From contig NZ_JAGIPH010000008.1 of NCBI RefSeq assembly GCF_017877135.1, forward strand, positions 144,537 to 208,536: a stretch of 64,000 nucleotides of DNA, given 5' to 3'. Below the pieces are notes generated by a model. It was not told the DNA's origin. It worked only from the letters and a program-made list of their open reading frames with translations, and searched no databases. The translations under genes and the position numbers were made by a program. Shown here in pieces: positions 27,262 to 35,749 of the stretch (its first letter is position 1; each line of letters begins with the position of its first letter). This stretch comes from Neorhizobium galegae. GTDB taxonomy: Bacteria > Pseudomonadota > Alphaproteobacteria > Rhizobiales > Rhizobiaceae.

Positions 27262-27723
27262 TCAGCTTTCCTTGACGGACTGCATGGCGACCGATGTGGA
27301 GGTGCTTGCCACGTGCGGCAGGCTTGATATCTTTTCGCCGAGCACCTCCCTGTAACGGCGGATGTTTTGGGTGCGTACTTTCAAAAGATAATCAAAGCGG
27401 CCGGCAATCATGTGGCACTCCTCTACCTCCTTGATGCGCCGCACCGCCTGATTGAATTCGCTCAGCGCCTTTTCCCGCGTATCGGACAGCTTGACCTCGG
27501 CAAAGGCCACGTGATCGAGACCGAGTTTCTGCGGGTTGATGACAGCGCGGAAGCCGAGAATGTAGCCAGTTTCCATGAGGCGTTTCAGTCGTGCATTGCA
27601 CGGCGTCTTGGAAAGACCAATGCTGGCCGCGAGATCCGTGACCGAGATGCGGCCGTTTTCGCGTACAGCCTCGATTATCTTCATGTCAAACATATCCAGT
27701 TCGTCTTCCAATGGCGAGTTCAT
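27262..27723 (-). CDS. putR: Lrp/AsnC-family activator of putA (PutR)
   Basis: A 153-residue Lrp/AsnC regulator. The N-terminal winged helix-turn-helix spans residues 12-55 (RISVTDLAASIGLSKTPCNARLKRL), followed by the RAM ligand-binding domain (about residues 70-145). It is divergent from putA with a 102-base shared intergenic region. In Agrobacterium and Rhizobium the homologous gene in this position activates putA when proline is present and represses itself; I infer the same role here. Confidence 0.88.
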   Translation of the reverse strand: MNSPLEDELDMFDMKIIEAVRENGRISVTDLAASIGLSKTPCNARLKRLMETGYILGFRAVINPQKLGLDHVAFAEVKLSDTREKALSEFNQAVRRIKEVEECHMIAGRFDYLLKVRTQNIRRYREVLGEKISSLPHVASTSTSVAMQSVKES

Positions 27724-27825
27724 GGTATTTTTCTCCAGAAAATTACGCTATTTCTAGCCAAATTCACTTCCATTGGCCATCATTAAAGATCACCTCCCGA
27801 TCGGGATTCATGTACACTCGGGTAA
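27724..27825. promoter_or_regulatory. Shared putR-putA control region
   Basis: 102 bases between the divergent start codons. It is A/T-rich near putR and contains the short inverted repeat CCCGATCGGG (27797-27806) and a possible -10 (TACACT, 27812-27817) close to putA. Lrp-family proteins bind loosely conserved A/T-rich repeats, so the exact PutR sites cannot be fixed by eye. Confidence 0.45.
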
Positions 27826-30800
27826 ATGTCAGCCCTCGTGATCGAGATCGTTCCGATGACCTTTCAAGGCGCCTCCTCCGTATCCACCGCAGTCCCGTCC
27901 TCCGAACCGTTCGCCGATTTTGCGCCGCCCATCGGTGCGCAGTCGCAGCTGCGGCAAGCCATTACCGCCGCCTATCGCCGTCCGGAGGCCGAATGCCTTC
28001 AGCCGCTGCTCTCGGCTGCAAGCCTGCCCGACACGGACAAGCTGAAGATCCGGGAAACGGCGCGTGCGCTGGTCACAGCCCTTCGGGCAAAACATCGCGG
28101 CAGCGGCGTCGAGGGGCTGGTGCATGAATATTCGCTCTCCAGCCAGGAGGGCGTGGCGCTGATGTGCCTTGCCGAAGCGCTGCTGCGCATTCCCGATACG
28201 GCCACCCGCGACGCACTGATCCGCGACAAGATTTCCGCCGGCGACTGGAAATCCCATATGGGCGGCGGGCGTTCGCTCTTCGTTAATGCCGCCACCTGGG
28301 GGCTCGTGGTCACCGGCAAGCTGACGGCGACCGTCAACGATCGCAGCCTGTCTGCGGCGCTCACGCGGCTGATTGCCCGTTGCGGCGAACCGGTCATCCG
28401 GCGCGGCGTCGACATGGCCATGCGCATGATGGGGGAGCAGTTCGTCACCGGCGAAACCATTGATGAGGCACTGCGCCGCGCTCGCACGATGGAAGACAGG
28501 GGCTTTGGCTATTCCTACGACATGCTCGGAGAGGCGGCCACCACCATGGCCGATGCTGAGCGCTATTATCGGGACTACGAAACCGCCATCCATGCGATTG
28601 GAAGGGCGGCTGCCGGTCGCGGCGTCTATGCGGGGCCTGGCATTTCCATCAAGCTGTCGGCGCTCCACCCGCGCTACGCCCGCACGCAAGCCGCACGCGT
28701 CATGGATGAGCTTCTGCCGCGTGTGAAGGCGCTGGCGCTTCTCGCCAAGACCTATGATATCGGTCTCAATATCGACGCGGAGGAGGCCGACCGGCTGGAG
28801 CTGTCGCTCGATCTTCTGGAAAGCCTCTGCCTGGATGCCGACCTGTCCGGCTGGAACGGTATTGGCTTTGTCGTCCAGGCCTACGGTAAGCGCTGCCCCT
28901 TCGTGCTCGATTTCATCATCGATCTGGCCCGTCGCTCCGGCCATCGCATCATGCTGCGTCTCGTCAAGGGCGCCTATTGGGACGCCGAAATAAAGCGCGC
29001 CCAGCTGGACGGCCTCAGCGATTTCCCCGTCTATACGCGCAAGGTTCACACCGACGTCTCTTATCTCGCCTGCGCGAAAAAGCTTCTTGACGCGCGCGAT
29101 GCGGTCTTCCCGCAGTTTGCCACCCACAATGCCCAGACGCTGGCGAGCGTCTATCACATGGCCGGGCCGGAATTTTCCGTTGGGTCCTACGAGTTCCAGT
29201 GTCTGCACGGCATGGGTGAGCCGCTGTATGAGGAGGTCGTTGGGCAGGACAAGCTGGCGCGACCGTGCCGCATCTATGCGCCGGTCGGTACGCATGAAAC
29301 GCTGCTGGCCTATCTCGTGCGCCGCCTTCTGGAAAACGGCGCCAACTCCTCCTTCGTCAACCGCATTGCCGATGAGACGGTCACGGTCGAGGAAATGATA
29401 GCCGATCCGGTCGATGCGGTGCGCGCGATGGCAGAGCCCGGCGCGCGTCACGACCGCATCGAGCTTCCCTCCGGCATCTTTGGCAAGGGTCGTCGCAACT
29501 CAAAGGGCCTCGATCTGTCGAACGAGACGGTGCTGGCCGATCTGTCCCATACTCTGACGGCAAGCGCCGTCATCCCTTGGACCGCCGTGCCGCTGATTGC
29601 CTTCGAGGCGACAGCGGCCGACGCACAGCCGGTGCTGAACCCCGCCGACCATGGCGATACTGTTGGCCACGTCCGGGACGCGACCGAAGACATGGCGCAA
29701 CAGGCGGTGGCGCTTGCCGCAACGCAGGGCATCTCCTGGGCCGCCACGGCGCCCGGCGAGCGGGCCGCCTGCCTCGAGCGCGCCGCAAACCGGCTGGAGG
29801 AGCGCATGCTAGAGCTTCTCGGGCTCATCATGCGGGAGGCTGGAAAATCCGTCTTCAACGCCATCGCCGAAGTGCGCGAAGCGGTGGATTTTCTGCGCTA
29901 TTACGCCGAGCAGGCCAAGCGCACACTGGGGCCTGCCCATAGGCCGCTTGGGCCCGTCGTCTGCATCAGCCCGTGGAATTTCCCGCTTGCCATCTTCACC
30001 GGGCAGGTGGCCGCAGCGCTTGTGGCCGGCAATCCGGTGCTGGCAAAGCCGGCCGAGGAAACGCCCCTCATTGCCGCCGAAGCCGTGCGCATCCTGCATG
30101 AGGCGGGCATTCCGGTCACCGCCCTGCAATTGCTGCCGGGCGGCGGACAGATCGGCGCGGCACTTGTCGCAGCCCCGCAGACGGCAGCCGTCATGTTTAC
30201 CGGTTCGACGGAAGTCGCCCGGCTTATCCAGAAGCAACTGGCCGGACGGCTGTCTTCCTCAGGCAAGCCGATCCCGCTGATTGCCGAGACCGGCGGGCAG
30301 AACGCCATGATCGTTGATTCCTCGGCGCTGGCCGAACAGGTGGTCGGCGATGTCATCGCCTCTGCCTTCGATAGCGCCGGCCAGAGATGTTCGGCGCTGC
30401 GGGTTCTCTGCCTGCAGGAGGAGGTCGCGGACCGCGTTCTGGTGATGCTGAAGGGCGCGCTTGCCGAATTGTCCATCGGCCGCACCGATCGGTTGAGCAT
30501 CGATATCGGGCCGGTCATTACACCGGAAGCACAGGAAACCATCGAGGCGCATGTGCACCACATGGCCTCGCTTGGGCGTTCCATTCACCGCGCGGACCTG
30601 CCGCAATCGGCCGCCGCCGGGACCTTCGTCGCGCCGACGATCATCGAGCTTTCATCGCTTGGCGAGCTTCAGCGCGAGGTGTTCGGCCCTGTCCTGCATG
30701 TCATCCGCTATCGGCGCGCCGATCTCGACCGGCTGATCGATGATATCAATGCCACCGGCTATGGCCTGACCTTTGGCCTCCATACTCGCCTCGACGAAAC

Positions 30801-31557
30801 CATCGCCCATGTGATGAGCCGCATCCGCACCGGCAACCGCTATATCAACCGCAATGTGATCGGCGCCGTTGTCGGCGTTCAGCCGTTTGGCGGGCGCGGC
30901 CTGTCCGGCACCGGCCCGAAGGCGGGCGGCCCGCTCTATCTTGGCCGCCTCGTGGACGTGCCGCCAGAGCCGCCGCAGCTCAGTTCGGTTCATCTTGATC
31001 CGGCACTCACCGATTTTGCCCGCTACCTGGATGATCGGCAGATGCCGGAGGCGGCGGAACGGGCGCGCACCATCGGCCGCCAGTCGGCACTGGGGCTTGA
31101 GCTGCAATTGGCGGGGCCGGTTGGCGAACGAAATCTCTATGCCCTTCATCCCCGCGGCCAGATCCTTCTCGTGGCAGAGAGCTTCCAGGGGCTTCTGACG
31201 CAACTTGCCTGCGTGCTCGCGACCGGCAACAGTGCCGTCATCGATACGGCTGCCGGCCTTGGCCCGCAGTTGCAGGCTTTGCCGGCAAGCCTTTCGCCGC
31301 GCGTCCGCTTTACCGGCGACTGGGAAACGGCGGGCCCCTTCGCTGGCGCGTTGATCGAAGGGGAGGGCGACACCGTCACCGCCGCACTCACGCGCATCGC
31401 CGATCTTGCCGGCCCGCTGGTTCTCGCGCAGGCCGCCTCGCCACAGGATGCCGGGCGTGCCGATGCCTATTGCCTCAACTGGCTGCTGGAAGAGGTCTCC
31501 ACCTCGATCAACACGGCAGCCGCCGGTGGCAATGCCAGCCTGATGTCGATCGGCTGA
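27826..31557 (+). CDS. putA: Bifunctional proline dehydrogenase/glutamate semialdehyde dehydrogenase
   Basis: A 1243-residue PutA oxidising proline to glutamate. The N-terminal arm (about residues 20-180) is followed by the FAD-binding proline dehydrogenase barrel (about 190-500, with 'YAGPGISIKLSALHPRY' and 'LRLVKGAYWDAEIKRAQ'). The aldehyde dehydrogenase domain (about 570-1040) has catalytic E821 in ETGGQ and C855 in GQRCS. A C-terminal domain of about 190 residues follows. No ribbon-helix-helix DNA-binding domain precedes it, so it should not self-repress; control falls to the divergent PutR. ATG 27856 is an alternative start. Confidence 0.95.
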   Translation: MSALVIEIVPMTFQGASSVSTAVPSSEPFADFAPPIGAQSQLRQAITAAYRRPEAECLQPLLSAASLPDTDKLKIRETARALVTALRAKHRGSGVEGLVHEYSLSSQEGVALMCLAEALLRIPDTATRDALIRDKISAGDWKSHMGGGRSLFVNAATWGLVVTGKLTATVNDRSLSAALTRLIARCGEPVIRRGVDMAMRMMGEQFVTGETIDEALRRARTMEDRGFGYSYDMLGEAATTMADAERYYRDYETAIHAIGRAAAGRGVYAGPGISIKLSALHPRYARTQAARVMDELLPRVKALALLAKTYDIGLNIDAEEADRLELSLDLLESLCLDADLSGWNGIGFVVQAYGKRCPFVLDFIIDLARRSGHRIMLRLVKGAYWDAEIKRAQLDGLSDFPVYTRKVHTDVSYLACAKKLLDARDAVFPQFATHNAQTLASVYHMAGPEFSVGSYEFQCLHGMGEPLYEEVVGQDKLARPCRIYAPVGTHETLLAYLVRRLLENGANSSFVNRIADETVTVEEMIADPVDAVRAMAEPGARHDRIELPSGIFGKGRRNSKGLDLSNETVLADLSHTLTASAVIPWTAVPLIAFEATAADAQPVLNPADHGDTVGHVRDATEDMAQQAVALAATQGISWAATAPGERAACLERAANRLEERMLELLGLIMREAGKSVFNAIAEVREAVDFLRYYAEQAKRTLGPAHRPLGPVVCISPWNFPLAIFTGQVAAALVAGNPVLAKPAEETPLIAAEAVRILHEAGIPVTALQLLPGGGQIGAALVAAPQTAAVMFTGSTEVARLIQKQLAGRLSSSGKPIPLIAETGGQNAMIVDSSALAEQVVGDVIASAFDSAGQRCSALRVLCLQEEVADRVLVMLKGALAELSIGRTDRLSIDIGPVITPEAQETIEAHVHHMASLGRSIHRADLPQSAAAGTFVAPTIIELSSLGELQREVFGPVLHVIRYRRADLDRLIDDINATGYGLTFGLHTRLDETIAHVMSRIRTGNRYINRNVIGAVVGVQPFGGRGLSGTGPKAGGPLYLGRLVDVPPEPPQLSSVHLDPALTDFARYLDDRQMPEAAERARTIGRQSALGLELQLAGPVGERNLYALHPRGQILLVAESFQGLLTQLACVLATGNSAVIDTAAGLGPQLQALPASLSPRVRFTGDWETAGPFAGALIEGEGDTVTAALTRIADLAGPLVLAQAASPQDAGRADAYCLNWLLEEVSTSINTAAAGGNASLMSIG

Positions 31558-31633
31558 GGCTTGCTCCCGGATCACCGGACCGTATGATGCGCCGCCGGTC
31601 GGTTTCACCGGCGGTGTCACAGGGTGTTCGAAA

Positions 31634-32245
31634 GTGCAGGGTTTGAATTACAGGTTCCATGTCGCCCGCGGGCTGGCGGCCGTTCTCATGATGGCCCCGG
31701 CGGCCGCTGGGGCTGCCGATTGGCAGCCGGTCGAGCAGGTCAAGACCTATGCCATCTCGGGCACGACGGGGGCCGCGCTCTATGAAGCCATCGGCAAGCG
31801 GGCGCCGCAGGCAGGCGGCGGACTTGCCATTGCCCATACCGGCTTCAAGTTGACCTGGACGCGCACCTACGAGCCGCAGGGATCAGCCTGTGCGATCACG
31901 GTCGCAAAGCCCAGGCTCATCATCACCTACACGCTGCCCAAACCCTCAGGCCGGCTTGCGCCGGATGTGGCGGCCAGTTGGACTCGCTTCATCTCCGGTG
32001 TCGAAAAGCATGAACGGGTTCATGGAACCTTTATCAAGGACCTCGTCCAGCAGATCCAGGATTTCAGCCTCGGCCTTCGTGTCGAGAACGACCCGGACTG
32101 CCAGAAAATCCGCCAGGTGCTGACGGCCCGTCTCGGCGAGCTTTCGAAGGCGGAGCGGGCAAAGAATGTCGAGTTCGACCGGGTGGAGCTGAACCCCGGC
32201 GGCAATGTCCACCAGCTGATCCTGTCGCTGGTCAACGGACCCTAA
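31634..32245 (+). CDS. DUF922 predicted secreted zinc-protease-like protein
   Basis: A 203-residue protein with a signal peptide (to about AAAGA-AD, residue 28) and the DUF922 domain. The core has the H-E-x-x-H motif in 'GVEKHERVHGTFIKDL' (about residue 125), typical of zinc metalloproteases, and two Cys that could pair. The start is GTG 31634; no better start fits the signal peptide. It stands alone between putA and a terminator shared with dctA. Proteolytic activity is predicted only from the motif. Confidence 0.72.
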   Translation: MQGLNYRFHVARGLAAVLMMAPAAAGAADWQPVEQVKTYAISGTTGAALYEAIGKRAPQAGGGLAIAHTGFKLTWTRTYEPQGSACAITVAKPRLIITYTLPKPSGRLAPDVAASWTRFISGVEKHERVHGTFIKDLVQQIQDFSLGLRVENDPDCQKIRQVLTARLGELSKAERAKNVEFDRVELNPGGNVHQLILSLVNGP

Positions 32246-32274
32246 TATCCTGCGCTGCCGCCTCAAACCGAAAA

Positions 32275-32303
32275 GGCCCGCCGAACAATCCGGCGGGCCT
32301 TCC
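32275..32303. terminator. Bidirectional intrinsic terminator
   Basis: Perfect 9-base stem GGCCCGCCG/CGGCGGGCC (32275-32283 and 32291-32299) with loop AACAATC, preceded by AAAA and followed by TTCC. It sits between the convergent DUF922 gene and dctA and can end both; the T-run is better on the minus strand, for dctA. Confidence 0.75.
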
Positions 32304-32340
32304 GATGAGACGCATGCGGTCTCTTTCCTTGGGAGGAAAC

Positions 32341-33672
32341 CTATTCGGCGGGCTGAAGGCTTGCCGGAACCGACGGCTCCGCCGGCAGGCGCCCGGCCAT
32401 GGCTTCGGCAAGCTTTGCCGTATCCAGTTCGTTCTCCCAACGGGCAACGACGATGGTTGCCACCGCATTGCCGACGAAATTGGTGAGCGCCCGGCATTCC
32501 GACATGAAGCGGTCGATGCCGAGGATCAGCGCCATGCCGGCAACCGGAACGGCAGGGACGACCGAAAGCGTGGCGGCAAGCGTGATGAAGCCTGCACCGG
32601 TGATGCCGGCCGCACCCTTCGAACTGAGCATGGCGACGAGCAGCAGCAGGATCTGGTCGCCGAAGGACAGATGAATGTCCGTCGCCTGGGCGATGAACAG
32701 GGCCGCCAGCGTCATGTAGATGTTGGTGCCGTCGAGGTTGAACGAGTAGCCGGTCGGAATGACGAGGCCGACGACCGAGCGCTTGCAGCCGGCGCGTTCC
32801 ATTTTCTGCATCAGGCCGGGAAGTGCGGCTTCCGACGAGGACGTGCCGAGAACCAGCAGCAGCTCTTCCTTGATGTAGCGGATCAGGGCGAGGATCGAGA
32901 AGCCGTTATAGCGGGCAACCGCACCCAGAACGATGAAGACGAAGAGGAACGAGGTCAGGTAGAAGGTGCCGATCAGGAAGGCGAGATTGGCAATCGAGCC
33001 GATACCGTATTTGCCGATGGTAAAGGCCATGGCGCCGAAGGCACCGAGGGGTGCCGCCTTCATCAGGATCGCCACCAGCTTGAAGATCGGAGCGGTTACG
33101 GCGTGCAGGAAATCGGTGACCGGCTTGGCGCGATCGCCGACCATGGCGAGCGAAATGCCGAACAGAACCGAGAAGAAAAGCACCTGCAGGATATCGCCCT
33201 GCGCGAAGGCGCCGACGATGGTTTCCGGGATGATGTTCATCAGGAAGCCGACGACCGAGGTCTCATGCGCCTTGGTCGCATAGGTCGAAACGGCCTTGGC
33301 ATCGAGCGAGGCCGGATCGATGTGCATGCCGGAGCCGGGCTGCACCACATTGGCGACCAGCATGCCGACGGCAAGCGCCAGTGTCGAGAAGATGAGGAAG
33401 TAGAGCATGGCCTTGCCGGCCACGCGCCCGACCTTCTTGAGGTCCGACATGCCGGCAATGCCGGTTGCGACCGTCAGGAAGATCACCGGGGCAATGATCA
33501 TCTTGACGAGGCGAATGAAGGCGTCTCCCAGCGGCTTCAGCGCAGCGCCGAATTCCGGGTAAAAGTGCCCGAGCGTGATGCCGGCGGCAATGGCCACCAG
33601 AACCTGCACATACAGCTGCCGGTACAGGGGAATTTTGCCGCGCGAAGTCGCAGCATCATGAGTCATGTCCAT
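32341..33672 (-). CDS. dctA: C4-dicarboxylate transport protein DctA
   Basis: A 443-residue DAACS-family symporter importing succinate, fumarate and malate with protons or Na+. It has the family hairpin motif 'LGTSSSEAALPGLMQKME', the 'SFNLDGTNIYMTLAALFIAQA' segment and the 'MLSSKGAAGITGAGFITLAATL' segment, with about eight membrane helices. ATG 33672 has GGAGGAT about seven bases upstream; an in-frame start at 33702 lacks one. It is divergent from dctBD and has a sigma-54 promoter and DctD site upstream. In root nodules this carrier feeds nitrogen-fixing bacteroids. Confidence 0.95.
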   Translation of the reverse strand: MDMTHDAATSRGKIPLYRQLYVQVLVAIAAGITLGHFYPEFGAALKPLGDAFIRLVKMIIAPVIFLTVATGIAGMSDLKKVGRVAGKAMLYFLIFSTLALAVGMLVANVVQPGSGMHIDPASLDAKAVSTYATKAHETSVVGFLMNIIPETIVGAFAQGDILQVLFFSVLFGISLAMVGDRAKPVTDFLHAVTAPIFKLVAILMKAAPLGAFGAMAFTIGKYGIGSIANLAFLIGTFYLTSFLFVFIVLGAVARYNGFSILALIRYIKEELLLVLGTSSSEAALPGLMQKMERAGCKRSVVGLVIPTGYSFNLDGTNIYMTLAALFIAQATDIHLSFGDQILLLLVAMLSSKGAAGITGAGFITLAATLSVVPAVPVAGMALILGIDRFMSECRALTNFVGNAVATIVVARWENELDTAKLAEAMAGRLPAEPSVPASLQPAE

Positions 33673-33744
33673 GCGATAGATCCTCCATCGCGCCCCAACC
33701 ACTATGGCTCTCCCGGGGCGATATTTTTGACGATATTCAACGAT

Positions 33745-33760
33745 AGCAAGGGCCGTGCCA
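33745..33760 (-). promoter_or_regulatory. Sigma-54 promoter of dctA
   Basis: Read on the minus strand the sequence is TGGCACG-GCCC-TTGCT, an exact match to the -24/-12 consensus TGGCACG-N4-TTGCW. It lies about 73 bases before the dctA ATG. DctD, encoded by the divergent operon, is the sigma-54 activator expected to work here. Confidence 0.93.
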
Positions 33761-33833
33761 CTCTCCTGTCAGCATGCAACCAGCTGAAGTTAAAGAGCAA
33801 TTTTCTCTGCCCCCTAAACCCGCACTGGAGAAT

Positions 33834-33849
33834 GTGCGGTATTTCGCAC
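33834..33849. promoter_or_regulatory. DctD upstream activator site
   Basis: Inverted repeat GTGCGG-TATT-TCGCAC, close to the DctD-binding element described upstream of rhizobial dctA genes. It is centred about 90 bases upstream of the sigma-54 promoter. A second half-site, CCGCAC (33820-33825), lies just promoter-proximal, consistent with paired sites of unequal strength. The element also lies 44 bases before the dctB start, so DctD may influence its own operon. Confidence 0.8.
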
Positions 33850-33892
33850 GCACCGCCTTGTTGTCCGGGCGGATTTATGCACAAATCGGCTG

Positions 33893-35749
33893 ATGGAACC
33901 TGCACTCTCCGAAACTCAGGATCGCGCGCCACGGCCTCGGGTGGCACGCCGGCCGTGGCTGATCTTCACGGCGCTCGCGACGGCCTGTCTTGCTGTCGCG
34001 CTGTCTTTGGTCCACCACCATGTCAGCGGCTCCGTGATTGCGGATCTGCAGCGGCAGGGCAGGGTGGATGCGGGCTTGAAGGTGGCATTGCTGCGCGCGG
34101 TGCTGGAGCGTCCACGCTCGCTGCCCCTGATCCTGGCGCAGGACCGGGATGTTGAGGAGGCGCTGTCTGCCCCCGCACCGGCGCGGCTCGATGCGCTGAA
34201 CCGCAAGCTGGAAGCCCTGATCACCGACACGAACGCCTCGGTTCTTTATGTCATCAATCACAACGGCCGCGCCATTGCCTCCAGCAACTGGCGCGAACCT
34301 TCAAGTTTCGTCGGCAGCGATTATGCTTTTCGCGCCTATTTCTCCCGCGCGATCACCGATGGCGCAGCAGAGCATTTCGCACTCGGCAGCGTCAGCAACA
34401 GGCCGGGCCTTTATATCTCCCAAAGGGTCGGCCCGGCGGATAATCCGCTTGGCGTGGTGGTGGTGAAGGCGGAGTTCGATCAGTTGGAGGAAGACTGGCG
34501 AAATGCGGTGCGCCCCTCTTTCGTCACCGACCCCAATGGTGTTGTGCTGATCACCAGCATTGCCTCCTGGCGCTTCATGACACTTGCCCCCTTGCCGGCG
34601 CCGAAACTGAAAGCGCTGCATGAAAGCCTGCAGTTCGGCGATACGCCGCTTCTGCCCTTGCCGGTCAACGTGCTGGACGCGCCGGACGAGGATACGAGGC
34701 TTATCGAGACGGTGCTGCCGGGAGAACGGCAGGCCCTTTATCTTGAAGTGGCTGTGCCGGTCGGTTCCACCGCCTGGCGGCTGCATTACCTGTCGCCGGT
34801 GGAGCCAGCGCTGTCTGCCGCCGTCCGGCAGGCGCAACTGTCCGTGCTCCTCATCCTCGTTCCCTTGCTGGCGCTGGCGGCGCTCTGGATATGGCGGCGA
34901 CAGGCCACGCTTGCGCGCATTGCCATGGAGCAGGCGGCGCGCACGGAACTGGAGCGCAGGGTCCGCGAGCGCACGGCCGACCTCACCCGCGCCCGCGACC
35001 GGCTGGAAGCCGAAATCACCGATCACCGTGTCACGGAGGCACGGCTCCAGGGCGTGCAGCAGGAACTGGTGCAGGCAAACCGGCTGGCCATTCTTGGCCA
35101 GGTCGCTGCAGGCGTGGCGCATGAAATCAACCAGCCTGTCGCGACCATCCGTGCCTATGCCGACAATGCGCGCACCTTTTTGTCCCGCAGCCAGCTCGCA
35201 CCGGCCGAAGAAAACCTGAACGAGATCGCAAGCCTGACCGAAAGGATCGGCACCATTACCGAGGATCTGAAGGCGCTGGCGCGCAAAGGCCGTTCCGCGG
35301 CCGAACCGGTCAGCCTGAAGGACGTGTTGAACGGCGCCGTGATGCTCCTCAAAACCCGCTTTTCCGGTCGCCTCGATCTCCTGAAGATCACGATGCCGCG
35401 GGAGGATCTGCGTGTGCTCGGTAACCAGCTGCGGCTGGAGCAGGTGATGATCAACCTTTTGCAGAACGCACTTGAAGCCATCGAGCAGCATCCGGAAGGG
35501 CTGGTGCATGTCGACGTGGACGAGGGGCCGACCACGGTGCTGATCCATGTCGTGGATACGGGGCCAGGCATTGCGCCGGCCATTCTCGATCAGCTTTTCT
35601 CGCCCTTCAACACGTCGAAGGAAGGCGGTCTCGGCCTCGGCCTCGTGATTGCCAAGGATATCGTCAGCGACTATGGCGGTCACATCCGCGTCGACAGCAG
35701 CTCTGAAGGCACCCGTTTCACGATCGAACTGAAAAGAGCAGAGCCATGA
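33893..35749 (+). CDS. dctB: C4-dicarboxylate sensor histidine kinase DctB
   Basis: A 618-residue sensor. A first membrane helix (about residues 20-42), a periplasmic double-PAS-like sensor (45-305, binding succinate in homologues) and a second helix (about 315-335) are followed by a coiled linker. The kinase core has H410 in 'GVAHEINQPVATIRAYADNA' and N/G boxes 'NLLQNALEAI', 'DTGPGI' and 'GGLGLGLVIAKDI'. It phosphorylates DctD, whose gene overlaps by 4 bases. The family's DctA-DctB interplay makes transport itself part of signal detection. Confidence 0.94.
   Translation: MEPALSETQDRAPRPRVARRPWLIFTALATACLAVALSLVHHHVSGSVIADLQRQGRVDAGLKVALLRAVLERPRSLPLILAQDRDVEEALSAPAPARLDALNRKLEALITDTNASVLYVINHNGRAIASSNWREPSSFVGSDYAFRAYFSRAITDGAAEHFALGSVSNRPGLYISQRVGPADNPLGVVVVKAEFDQLEEDWRNAVRPSFVTDPNGVVLITSIASWRFMTLAPLPAPKLKALHESLQFGDTPLLPLPVNVLDAPDEDTRLIETVLPGERQALYLEVAVPVGSTAWRLHYLSPVEPALSAAVRQAQLSVLLILVPLLALAALWIWRRQATLARIAMEQAARTELERRVRERTADLTRARDRLEAEITDHRVTEARLQGVQQELVQANRLAILGQVAAGVAHEINQPVATIRAYADNARTFLSRSQLAPAEENLNEIASLTERIGTITEDLKALARKGRSAAEPVSLKDVLNGAVMLLKTRFSGRLDLLKITMPREDLRVLGNQLRLEQVMINLLQNALEAIEQHPEGLVHVDVDEGPTTVLIHVVDTGPGIAPAILDQLFSPFNTSKEGGLGLGLVIAKDIVSDYGGHIRVDSSSEGTRFTIELKRAEP

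Noticed and set aside
27829..29451. 540-codon minus-strand frame
   Set aside because: Antisense of putA, which has complete catalytic motifs; the mirrored frame has no recognisable features.
32305..34155. 616-codon plus-strand frame across dctA and its promoter
   Set aside because: It runs through the sigma-54 promoter and into the dctB start; composition is unlike protein, and dctA on the other strand is clear.
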